Source: DASQHW01 sp038209365
Lineage (GTDB): Bacteria; Actinomycetota; Acidimicrobiia; IMCC26256; PALSA-610
Assembly (NCBI GenBank): GCA_038209365.1
Contig: JBBQXS010000011.1
Location: forward strand, 1 to 64,000
Reading direction: 5' to 3'
DNA: 64,000 nt
Part shown: positions 8,548 to 16,226 of the stretch, piece by piece
Position numbering within the stretch: the first letter of the stretch is position 1
Layout of the letters: each line of letters opens with the position of its first letter
Notes under the pieces: model-generated
The model's database searches: none
Seen by the model: the letters and a program-made list of their open reading frames with translations, nothing else
Told to the model about the DNA's origin: nothing
Translations under genes and position numbers: made by a program

Positions 8548-9018
8548 CTAGGCCGGCGCTACCGGGCGGATGGGATGCTGCTCCACTGCCCAATCGGACC
8601 CGCCGGACCAGTGCTCCTCTTTCCAGATCGGCACGCTCTCTTTCAGCGTGTCGATGGCGAACGATGCCGCCTCGAACGCGGTAGAGCGATGTGGTGAGGA
8701 CACGACGACCAGCACCGAAGTCTCCGACAGCTCGAGGTGACCGACGCGATGCAGGAGCGCAACGCGCTCGACGTCCGGCCAGCGATCGCGTACTTGTCGC
8801 GCGATTTCACCCAGCGCGCGCGTTGCGGGCCCGTCGTACGCTTCGTAGGTCATCGCACGCACGTCCGTGCGGCCCTCGGCATGGTCGCGGACGACACCTG
8901 CGAACGTCACGACCGCCCCCGCAGCCGGCGTCGTCGCCCAATCGACGGCCTCACTGCTCGGCAGAGGGTCGGAGGTGAGCGCGATCCACTCGCGCGCGTC
9001 GGACGAGGGCCGGAGCAC
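8548..9018 (-). CDS. moaE: Molybdopterin synthase catalytic subunit MoaE
   Basis: 156 aa. Family motifs are present in order: GAVVTFAGVVRDH, MTYEAYDGPA, HRVGHLELSETSVLVVVSS, and VPIWKEEHW with the catalytic lysine. MoaE transfers sulfur from thiocarboxylated MoaD to precursor Z during molybdenum cofactor synthesis in the cytoplasm. No moaD or other moa gene is in this window, so the partner must lie elsewhere. It is first of three genes ending with mreB. The ATG at 9018 starts 25 nt from a divergent GTG, so the promoter region is very short. Confidence 0.9.
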   Translation of the reverse strand: MLRPSSDAREWIALTSDPLPSSEAVDWATTPAAGAVVTFAGVVRDHAEGRTDVRAMTYEAYDGPATRALGEIARQVRDRWPDVERVALLHRVGHLELSETSVLVVVSSPHRSTAFEAASFAIDTLKESVPIWKEEHWSGGSDWAVEQHPIRPVAPA

Positions 9019-9109
9019 GGGCGCAGTCTAGGAACAACGCCTGGTGGAACGCCCAGGAGTCGGCCCTGCAGGCTGCCACTGGCGCGGCCGTTCGAGCGCG
9101 ATGCGTCAT

Positions 9110-9115
9110 TACACT
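9110..9115 (+). promoter_or_regulatory. Probable -10 box (TACACT) of the HtrA-like gene
   Basis: TACACT ends 9 nt before the ATG at 9125 and there is no ribosome site. This supports 9125 as the true start on a leaderless mRNA. Confidence 0.4.
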
Positions 9116-9124
9116 CGCCAACGC

Positions 9125-10303
9125 ATGGGGCACGGCGAGCACGACGACGAGCCCCCCGACGAGGGCTCTGCCGAGGAGCACGCGCCGCGCGGCGCGCTCC
9201 CCGATCCGCTCGACCGGCTCTGGCGGCATCCAACCGAGCTCCCGCCGCTGGCGTCGGGTTTTGTCGGCGCACCACCCGGTCGCGGAGCCGCCGGCCGGCG
9301 GTCCCGCGCGTGGACGCTCCCGATCGTCGGCGGCGCGACCGGCGCGCTCGTCACCGTTGCGGCACTTGCGGTCGCCGGCGTGCTCGATCGCGGCGCATCG
9401 ACCGCCGATCAGGCAGGGATGGTCCCGAACGGCGTGCGGGTGACCTCCACTGCGCCGCAGAACGCGCTCACCGCGGGTCGTTCGATCGTTGCGATTTCAG
9501 CTCGTGACGCCCGGGGCGCGCGCCGCGGGTCGGGGGTGTGCGTGCGGCACGCCGGCCGCGTCCTGACGTCGGCACGGGTGGTGGGCGACGCGACGACGGT
9601 CGATGTGCTGACCGGCGACGGCCGGCAGCATCGCGCCCGGGTCGTCGGGCGCGATCGCACCACGGATCTCGTGCTCCTCAATGTCGACGGCGCCGCGAGC
9701 GTTCCGGCCGCGCGCCTCGCCGAGGGCGCGCCCGCGCCCGGATCATCGGTATGGGTCCTCGGGGCGGCGCGCCCGGGCTCCACCGATCTCTGGCAGAGCA
9801 GCGGGCTGCTGGCCTCGAAAGACGCGATCGTCGCGGTCGAAGGCGGTCCGATGACGAGTGGACTCCTCGAAACCGATGCGAGCTCGGGCAACGCTGCGGC
9901 CGGCGGTGCATTGATCGACGGGGACGGCGCCGTGGCGGGCATCGTCGTCTCGCGCGTCGGGCAGAGCGGCACGACATACGCGGTGCCGATCCTGCGGGCC
10001 GTCGCGATCGGCGAGGAGTTGGACGAGCGCGGCGTCGCGCCACACGGCTCGGTAGGTGTGTCGCTCGTCGACAGCGCCGGCGGGCCGACGATCGTGAGGA
10101 TGTCTCCGGATGGCCCGGCGGCGCGCGCGGGCGCACGCGTCGGCGACGTGGTGATGTCGATCGACGGCAGGGTGGTCGAGTCCCCGTACGACGTGATCGC
10201 CATCGTGCGCGCCGGCCTGCCAGCCGGGACCCTCACTCTCGAGGTGCGGCGGGGCAAGGACAAGGTCTGGGTCCCCGTGCACGTCGGAGCGACGACCGGC
10301 TGA
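9125..10303 (+). CDS. HtrA/DegP-like membrane protein with a degenerate protease site plus PDZ
   Basis: 392 aa from the ATG at 9125. A cytoplasmic acidic N-terminus (~1-60) is followed by one membrane helix (~64-86), a trypsin-like fold (~110-285) and a C-terminal PDZ domain (~300-390). The HtrA motifs align clearly but the triad is broken. The His position reads LTSARVVGD (Arg151 for His), Asp181 is kept in RDRTTDLVLL, and the Ser position reads TDASSGNAAAGGALID (Ala259 where GNSGG has Ser). A protease role is therefore unlikely; a PDZ-mediated sensor or scaffold outside the membrane is more plausible. It diverges from moaE. Confidence 0.8.
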   Translation: MGHGEHDDEPPDEGSAEEHAPRGALPDPLDRLWRHPTELPPLASGFVGAPPGRGAAGRRSRAWTLPIVGGATGALVTVAALAVAGVLDRGASTADQAGMVPNGVRVTSTAPQNALTAGRSIVAISARDARGARRGSGVCVRHAGRVLTSARVVGDATTVDVLTGDGRQHRARVVGRDRTTDLVLLNVDGAASVPAARLAEGAPAPGSSVWVLGAARPGSTDLWQSSGLLASKDAIVAVEGGPMTSGLLETDASSGNAAAGGALIDGDGAVAGIVVSRVGQSGTTYAVPILRAVAIGEELDERGVAPHGSVGVSLVDSAGGPTIVRMSPDGPAARAGARVGDVVMSIDGRVVESPYDVIAIVRAGLPAGTLTLEVRRGKDKVWVPVHVGATTG

Positions 10304-10344
10304 CACGAATCCCACCGCCGGGCCCAACTGCGCGACGATGGTCC

Positions 10345-11406
10345 GTGGCTACTGCCGAGACCAACGCGCTGGACGATCTGGATCGCGAGCTCCTGAATGC
10401 AGTCCAGTGGGACTTTCCGCTCGTACCCCGGCCCTTCGCCGTGCTCGCCGACCGTCTCGGGATCGACGAACCGACCGCACGGGCGAGGGTCGAGAAGGTC
10501 AAGGACGCGGACGTGCTGCGCCAGCTGTCCGCGATCTTCGACACGAGGGCGCTCGGTTACACGTCTGCGCTCGTCGCGGCCAAGGTCGATCCCCTACGCG
10601 TCGACGAGGCCGCCGCCGCCGTCAGCGACCATCCCGGCGTCAGCCACAACTACAAGCGGAACCACGCGTACAACCTCTGGTACACGGTGGCCGTACCGCC
10701 CGGCGAGACGCTCGACGATCACGTCAACGTGCTGCACCGTGAGTCGGGCGCGCTCGTGACGCGCAAGCTCCCGACGCTCACGTTGTACAAGATCGGCGTG
10801 AAGCTCGACATGACCGGCAAGACCGCGGCCAATGCCAAAGCCGAGGTGCTCGAACACGAGCGACCGGAACGCAAAGCCGAGATGCCGGTGCCTGAGCTCT
10901 CCGAGCTCGAGCTCGCGACGATCCAGGTCGTGCAGCACGACCTTCCGACCGTGGAGCGGCCATTCGCCGCGTACGCCGAGCAGATCGGCGGCGGAGTATC
11001 CGAGGACGACGTGCTGGCGCTCCTGCAATCGTTCAAGGAGCGCAAATGGATGCGCCGCTTCGCGGCAGTGATGAACCATCGCGCCGCCGGATTCAAGGCG
11101 AACGCGATGGGAGTGTGGGCGGTCCCCGACGGACATCTCGACGAGATCGGTCCGCAGATGGCCGGTTTCGCGGCGGTATCGCATTGTTACCGCCGCCCGA
11201 TCTACGACGACTGGCCGTACAGCGTGTTCACCATGATCCACGGCCGCAGCGCGCGTGACTGTGAGGCGACGGTCGATGCGATCCGCGACGAGACGGGCAT
11301 CGACGAGTACTGCTTGCTCTGGTCGATCAAGGAGTACAAGAAGGTGCGCCTCCAGTACTTCACCCCCGACTGGGCAACTTGGAGCGCCAAGCACCTGCAA
11401 CAGTGA
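10345..11406 (+). CDS. Fused siroheme decarboxylase AhbA-AhbB (Lrp/AsnC fold)
   Basis: 353 aa from a GTG (MATAETNALDDLD). There are two Lrp/AsnC-like halves, each with a winged-helix start (LDRELLNAVQWDFPLVPRPF and LELATIQVVQHDLPTVERPF). The first half has HNYKRNHAYNLWYTVAVP and the second CYRRPIYDDWPYSVFTMIHG, which are marks of the AhbA/AhbB siroheme decarboxylases. AhbAB converts siroheme to 12,18-didecarboxysiroheme in the alternative haem or haem d1 routes. Usually it is two subunits; here both are in one chain. No ahbC, ahbD or nir genes are nearby. A plain Lrp regulator is the less likely alternative. Confidence 0.75.
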   Translation: MATAETNALDDLDRELLNAVQWDFPLVPRPFAVLADRLGIDEPTARARVEKVKDADVLRQLSAIFDTRALGYTSALVAAKVDPLRVDEAAAAVSDHPGVSHNYKRNHAYNLWYTVAVPPGETLDDHVNVLHRESGALVTRKLPTLTLYKIGVKLDMTGKTAANAKAEVLEHERPERKAEMPVPELSELELATIQVVQHDLPTVERPFAAYAEQIGGGVSEDDVLALLQSFKERKWMRRFAAVMNHRAAGFKANAMGVWAVPDGHLDEIGPQMAGFAAVSHCYRRPIYDDWPYSVFTMIHGRSARDCEATVDAIRDETGIDEYCLLWSIKEYKKVRLQYFTPDWATWSAKHLQQ

Positions 11407-11418
11407 CGAGACCTCGGC

Positions 11419-12462
11419 TCAGGGCCGGGAGCGTCGTTTGAGCCACCACGTGCCGAGCGCGACGCCGGCGGTGACCGCCCCGGCGCCGGCGAGCCACGGC
11501 ACGATGCTCGGCTCCGCCAGAGGAGTCGCGAGCAGGATTGCCTCGTCGTTGGAGTGCTGCGGTTTCCAACCGGCTGCCTTCAAGCGGTCGTTGCCGACGA
11601 CCCACGGGTGCACCAGATATGGCACGACCGACGCCGGCGCGTCGCCGAGACCGGTCGACCATGCGGCCGACACGAAGCGCTCGGCGAGCTCGTACGGCAG
11701 CGCGGGAGCCCGCCGGCCCGGCAACAGCGACGCAGCTTCGTCCGCGGTCAACCAGCCGTCGGCCGCGACGTTGAACGCGCCCTCAAGATCCTTCTCGGTG
11801 GCGATCTCGAGGGCGGCGGCCGCGTCGTCGACGTGGACGACCTGCACCGGACGGGCAGCGCCGCGTACACGAACCGGCGCTCGGCCGATCGCGACGGCCG
11901 CGAACAACGAGGGGGCGCCGACGCCGACGACCGGCGCGATGCGCAAGCGGGTCGCCACACGGCCGTCCTGCGCGTCCGCCCATTCGACCAACAGCCGCTC
12001 ACATTCGGCGTCGACGATCGCCGGCAGGAAGTTCGGACTCGGCCGGAGCGCGGCGTCCTCGGTGATCGGCACCGGATTGTTCGGCCACGCGCCGTACACC
12101 GACGTGCTGGAAGGCCGAATGACCTTTCGCACGCCGGCGGCGCCGGCCGCGCCGAGCAGGCGCCGGGTGCCGTCGATGTTCACCCGCGTGAACAACGTGT
12201 CGTCGAGCGACGGACCGAGCACCGCGGCGAGATGCACGATCGCGCTCACCCCTCGCAGATAGGGCGTGAGCTCGGCGCCCAGCACGTCGGTACGGTGGAA
12301 CTCGAGCTTGCGCGCACGGCGCGCGGGATCGCGGACGTCGAGGCCGACGACGCGATCGACGCGGGGGCTCGCGTCGAGCAGCGGGAGCAATCTCTGTCCG
12401 AGAAAGCCGGAGACGCCGGTGACCGCGATCACCCGCTCCCCGCCGTCGTTGAGCTCGACCAT
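11419..12462 (-). CDS. NAD-dependent epimerase/dehydratase with a C-terminal membrane segment
   Basis: 347 aa from the ATG at 12462. The Rossmann glycine motif (AVTGVSGFLGQRL) is at the N-terminus, with HLAAVLG and the substrate motif SSTSVYG further on. In the catalytic region the usual YxxxK is not obvious, so the exact reaction is uncertain. The C-terminus has a hydrophobic helix (WLAGAGAVTAGVALGTWWL) followed by KRRSRP, suggesting a membrane-tethered enzyme facing the cytoplasm. A nucleotide-sugar or steroid/isoprenoid substrate is possible. It diverges from the DUF2342 gene with only 18 nt between the starts. Confidence 0.8.
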   Translation of the reverse strand: MVELNDGGERVIAVTGVSGFLGQRLLPLLDASPRVDRVVGLDVRDPARRARKLEFHRTDVLGAELTPYLRGVSAIVHLAAVLGPSLDDTLFTRVNIDGTRRLLGAAGAAGVRKVIRPSSTSVYGAWPNNPVPITEDAALRPSPNFLPAIVDAECERLLVEWADAQDGRVATRLRIAPVVGVGAPSLFAAVAIGRAPVRVRGAARPVQVVHVDDAAAALEIATEKDLEGAFNVAADGWLTADEAASLLPGRRAPALPYELAERFVSAAWSTGLGDAPASVVPYLVHPWVVGNDRLKAAGWKPQHSNDEAILLATPLAEPSIVPWLAGAGAVTAGVALGTWWLKRRSRP

Positions 12463-12468
12463 GGTCCA

Positions 12469-12474
12469 TAGACT
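12469..12474 (+). promoter_or_regulatory. Probable -10 box (TAGACT) of the DUF2342 gene
   Basis: TAGACT ends 6 nt before the GTG at 12481, a near-ideal leaderless arrangement, and lies inside the 18-nt gap to the divergent epimerase gene. Confidence 0.5.
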
Positions 12475-12480
12475 GGCCCA

Positions 12481-13689
12481 GTGAGCGACGTTCCCCAAAT
12501 GGGACCGGGCTCCAACAACCCGTTCGGCTTCGATTTGTCGGAGCTCATTCGGATGTTGCAGTCGCCCGGACCGGTGAACATGGAGATCGCCCGCAAGACC
12601 GCGCACGAAAGCGCGACTCACGATCCCGAAACCGGCGAAGACAAGCCCGAGCCGGCGATGGCTCCCGCGGCGGTTGCTGCCTTCGACGATGTCGTGCGTG
12701 CCGCACAACTCTCGGTTGCCGAGGCGACGGGCATCTCCGCGGCGCTCACCGTCCCGGCGCGCGCGGTGGATCGAAACGTTTGGGCGGACGCGACACTGAA
12801 CGGGCTCGAGCCCGTCCTCGCCTCGCTCGCGAGCGCGCTCGGGCGCGGGCAGGTGGCGCCCGAAGGCGACGACCCCTCTGCCGTCTCACCCGAGGCGTTT
12901 CTCGGCATGCTGATGCAGCAGCTCGTGCCGCTGCTGCTCGGCGCCTGGTCGGGGGCGATGATCGGGGCGCTGTCACATCACGCGCTCGGGCAGTACGACC
13001 TTCCGTTGCCGCTGACCGGCGACCCGGCGATGCTGTTCGTCGCACACAATGTCGAGGCGTTCGGCCGCGAGTGGTCCTTGCCGCAGGACGAGCTTCGGTA
13101 CGCCCTCGCGTTGCGTGAGGTGGTGCACAGCGCGCAACGCGCGATTCCCTGGATCAGGGATCGGCTGGTGCGCTTGGCGTCGAGCTACGTGAGCGCGTAC
13201 GAAGTGCAGACCGACGCGCTCGAGGAGCAGTTCAGCCAGCTCGATTTCACCGATCCATCGTCGATGACCGGTCTCGAGAACCTTTCGGATCCAGAAGCGC
13301 TGCTCGGTGCCATGCAGTCGGAGCGCCAAAAGCCAATGCTCGAGGAGATGCAGCGGTTCGCGTCGGTGCTCGAGGGTTACACCGACGTCGTGGTCGAGAT
13401 GCTCGGCGAGCGGATGGTCGCGTCGCACGTGCGGATCGACGAAGCGCTGCGCCGTCATCGACTGGAGCGCGGCAACGCGGCGACATTCGTCGACCGTCTG
13501 CTGGGCCTCGAGCTCGATCGCGACCACTACGACGCGGGACTCGCGTTCTGCCGAGGCGTCGTGGAGCGCAGCGACGGCACGCTCGAACAGCTGAACCGCC
13601 TCTGGACGCGCGAGGAAATGGTCCCCACGCAGTCCGAGCTCGCTGCCCCGGGGCTCTGGCTCGCGCGGATCGACCTACCGGAATCGTGA
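12481..13689 (+). CDS. DUF2342 / zincin-like putative metalloprotease, degenerate motif
   Basis: 402 aa, GTG start. The Gly-rich core (GAWSGAMIGALSHHALGQYDLPLP) and the LFVAHNVEAF region match the actinobacterial DUF2342 family, often annotated as zinc-dependent metalloprotease or F420-biosynthesis-associated. The family usually carries HExxH; here the same place reads REVVH (Arg212), so one zinc ligand appears lost. It may be inactive or use another ligand. There is no signal peptide. As I recall, mycobacteria keep a member of this family near their UPF0182 and PDZ-Lon genes; here it lies about 7 kb away. Confidence 0.78.
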   Translation: MSDVPQMGPGSNNPFGFDLSELIRMLQSPGPVNMEIARKTAHESATHDPETGEDKPEPAMAPAAVAAFDDVVRAAQLSVAEATGISAALTVPARAVDRNVWADATLNGLEPVLASLASALGRGQVAPEGDDPSAVSPEAFLGMLMQQLVPLLLGAWSGAMIGALSHHALGQYDLPLPLTGDPAMLFVAHNVEAFGREWSLPQDELRYALALREVVHSAQRAIPWIRDRLVRLASSYVSAYEVQTDALEEQFSQLDFTDPSSMTGLENLSDPEALLGAMQSERQKPMLEEMQRFASVLEGYTDVVVEMLGERMVASHVRIDEALRRHRLERGNAATFVDRLLGLELDRDHYDAGLAFCRGVVERSDGTLEQLNRLWTREEMVPTQSELAAPGLWLARIDLPES

Positions 13690-13690
13690 G

Positions 13691-14908
13691 CTAGAACCCG
13701 CTGAGAAGCGCGGGTTCGGGCGTCGACATGAACATCGCGTCGGCGCGGGCGAGCGCCTCGGCGCCGACCGCTTCGACGAGACCGGTCTCGGCGAGCTCGC
13801 TCCACCGGTTCCCGCCCAATGCGCACGCGCCGAGGGTTGCAGTGCTGCACACCAAGTCGGGACTCGCCGAGCTCGGTACGCACTGCGCGCCATCGGGGCC
13901 ACCCTCGAGCGCGAAGCGGCGCGAGGTGCCGTCGGGCGCGTGCACCTCGATCACGAGGGCATGCTCAATCGTGTAACGGCGCGCCGCGAGCAGCGGCGCC
14001 GGGTCGAGCGGGGCGATCCAGAGCCCGTCGTTGACGAAGTCCACCTGTACCCGGCGACCGTCGGTGACGAGACGGCGGAGCGGATCGTCGATCGGTGAGT
14101 TCGTCGCGGCAACCTTGTCGATGAGGTCGATACCGAAGACGTACTTCCACAACGCAGCTCGCGCATTGCCGTCGACGGCCTGCATGTCCCACACCAGCAG
14201 GCGACGATCCGGGAGCCCGCGGTTCCAATCGTCACTGATCTCGTACGCGACGAATCCGTCGTCACTCCCGGAGGCATCGGTGTGCACCGCGGTGAAGAAT
14301 GCCTTCTTGCCGTGTCCGCCCATGAAGTCCCAGAACACCTGTGGCCACCAGAAGGAGGGCCGCGACACCATGCCGCCGCGCAGGAGTCGGCTGCGGTCGT
14401 ACAGCTCCGGCAACACCTTCTCGGCTTCCTCGCGCGTCAGCATGCGCATCCGGCCCGCGGCGTCCGGATCGATGAACTCGATGCGGGCACGCTCCGCCGA
14501 CAACCCGAGCCGCCAGGTCGCGACGCCGTAGCCGAAGCGGCCGTAGATCACGCTCTCCGACGCGGTGAGCATCGCGATCGGTTCACCACGTGCGCGCGCG
14601 TCGTCGTGCAGGGCCTCGATCATCTGCGTGAGCACGCCGCGGCGGCGGTGCGTCGGGAGCACCGCAACCCATGACACGGCCGCGGCGGGGACGAGCGCGC
14701 CGCCCGGAACCGTCAGCTCGAACGAGTAGTTCCGCGACACGCCGACGATCTCGTCGTCCTCGAAGGCGACGCGCGTGCGGTCCAGCTCCGCCTCGGCCCA
14801 GCTGCGCGACGCATTCGGCGACGTCGGCGACCCGCCGAACCCGCGCTGGTCGGCGAGCACCAAGCGGTCGAGCTCGTCGGGGCGAATCGCTCGGATCTCG
14901 TACGGCAC
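13691..14908 (-). CDS. Eis-family GNAT acetyltransferase
   Basis: 405 aa, close to the ~400-aa Eis family. The N-terminal GNAT domain has VSWVAVLPTHRRRGVLTQMI, where the RRRG loop binds acetyl-CoA. A second GNAT-like domain (SRPSFWWPQVFWDF) and a C-terminal sterol-carrier-like domain follow, ending with the family C-terminal region (MSTPEPALLSGF). Eis proteins are hexameric and acetylate amines on aminoglycosides or proteins; the substrate here is unknown. It ends 2 nt from the convergent DUF2342 stop. The MFS transporter gene lies upstream in the same orientation with 9 nt between, so the pair may be co-transcribed. Confidence 0.87.
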   Translation of the reverse strand: MPYEIRAIRPDELDRLVLADQRGFGGSPTSPNASRSWAEAELDRTRVAFEDDEIVGVSRNYSFELTVPGGALVPAAAVSWVAVLPTHRRRGVLTQMIEALHDDARARGEPIAMLTASESVIYGRFGYGVATWRLGLSAERARIEFIDPDAAGRMRMLTREEAEKVLPELYDRSRLLRGGMVSRPSFWWPQVFWDFMGGHGKKAFFTAVHTDASGSDDGFVAYEISDDWNRGLPDRRLLVWDMQAVDGNARAALWKYVFGIDLIDKVAATNSPIDDPLRRLVTDGRRVQVDFVNDGLWIAPLDPAPLLAARRYTIEHALVIEVHAPDGTSRRFALEGGPDGAQCVPSSASPDLVCSTATLGACALGGNRWSELAETGLVEAVGAEALARADAMFMSTPEPALLSGF

Positions 14909-14917
14909 CCGACCGTT

Positions 14918-16213
14918 CTAGCCGGAAGGGTCGAGCGGCGCCTGCGCATTTCGCTGGATCGTCCGGCGTGCGCCGCCGACGTAGGTGAAGCCGGCGAACA
15001 GCAGTACCAGCGCGACCAGGAAGATGCCGCCCCGCCCCCCACCGGGGAACACCACGGCGAGCACCGCGCCCGCGACCCATACGAGCTGGAACCTGGTCTC
15101 GAAGCGCGCGAACGCCCGGCCGCGGGCCGCGTCGGCGCCGTCGCGCTGGAGCAGGCTGTCGAACGCGACGCGACCGCACGCCGCGGACGCCGCGACCACG
15201 AAGGCGGCTGCGACCAGCGAGACCCGTCCGTACGAACGAGCGGCGTACACGAGGGGTACCGCGGGAACGAGCAGCGTGCCTGCGAGGATCCATTCCTCTC
15301 GCACCTTCTTGCGGAGCAACGGAGCGATGATCGTGCCGAACGCGTTGCCGACCGCACTGCCGCCGAGCACGATGCCGAACATCCATGCGGGCTCGCCGGA
15401 CCTCTTGAGCGCGAAGGCCGCGAAGAACGTGAAGAAGCCGACGACGCCGCGCAACAGGCCCATTGCGGTGCCGGCGACGACGATGCTCCGGGCATGCAGC
15501 AGCTCCCGCTGATCCTGCGTCTCGTCCGGGCCGACGCGCACGGCGCGCGGGATGCCCAGCGCGGCGACGGCCCCGAGGAGGAAGACGACCGCGGCGGTCC
15601 GCAGGACCCAGGGCGCGCCGAGCAACTTCAAGATCCCGGCCGCGAACGGCGCAACGACCGTGCCGGCCAGCACGCTCATGATCGCGAGACGCGAATTCGC
15701 GAGCACGAGCTCGTCGTTGTCGGCCACCACGGCGGGAACGAGCGCGCTCTTGGCGATCGACTGGCCCTTCGACAGGACGAGCGTGCCGAACGCCAGCGGA
15801 AACAACATCAGGTTGTCGATATTGCTCGACATCAGGATCGCGAGCATCGCCCGACCGAGCATCGAAGCGGCGAAGAGCAGCCGGCGACCCCCTCGGGTGC
15901 GGTCGAGGAAGGGCCCGAGCACCGGCGCGACGACCGCGAACGGTGCCATCGTGATCAGCAGGTACAACAACACCTTGGGTCGCGCCGCGCCGACCGAGGC
16001 CCCGAAGAACAAGGAATCGGCGAGCGACACGGTCACGAACACGTCACCGGCGACGCCGATCGCGTGCGCGACCGCGAGCCGGGAGAATGGCGTGAAGGTG
16101 GTCGACTCGAGGCGGCCGCGAGTGTCCGTGTCCGAAGCGTACTGCCGCCCATCGTGGTGCCACAGGTCCCGATCAGGCTCCTCGGGGCTGGAGACGGGAC
16201 GCCCGACCGGCAC
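14918..16213 (-). CDS. Major facilitator superfamily transporter
   Basis: 431 aa, GTG start at 16213 (a later in-frame start is possible). About 10-12 hydrophobic helices are visible, with a typical MFS loop between helices 2 and 3 (PFLDRTRGGRRLL). It looks like the drug/proton antiporter branch, with many Ala/Val/Gly-rich helices. The substrate cannot be told. It precedes the Eis-like gene, and a joint role in detoxification is possible but inferential. The start region overlaps the promoter of the divergent ppk gene. Confidence 0.85.
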   Translation of the reverse strand: MPVGRPVSSPEEPDRDLWHHDGRQYASDTDTRGRLESTTFTPFSRLAVAHAIGVAGDVFVTVSLADSLFFGASVGAARPKVLLYLLITMAPFAVVAPVLGPFLDRTRGGRRLLFAASMLGRAMLAILMSSNIDNLMLFPLAFGTLVLSKGQSIAKSALVPAVVADNDELVLANSRLAIMSVLAGTVVAPFAAGILKLLGAPWVLRTAAVVFLLGAVAALGIPRAVRVGPDETQDQRELLHARSIVVAGTAMGLLRGVVGFFTFFAAFALKRSGEPAWMFGIVLGGSAVGNAFGTIIAPLLRKKVREEWILAGTLLVPAVPLVYAARSYGRVSLVAAAFVVAASAACGRVAFDSLLQRDGADAARGRAFARFETRFQLVWVAGAVLAVVFPGGGRGGIFLVALVLLFAGFTYVGGARRTIQRNAQAPLDPSG

Positions 16214-16214
16214 C

Positions 16215-16220
16215 TACCAT
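16215..16220 (+). promoter_or_regulatory. Probable -10 box (TACCAT) of ppk
   Basis: TACCAT ends 6 nt before the ppk ATG at 16227 and no ribosome site is present, indicating a leaderless mRNA. It lies next to the GTG start of the divergent MFS gene. Confidence 0.5.
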
Positions 16221-16226
16221 CGCGGC

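Noticed and set aside
15494..16226. Plus-strand open frames leading into ppk
   Set aside because: They are antisense to the MFS transporter; the ppk family start and the TACCAT box fix the true start at 16227.
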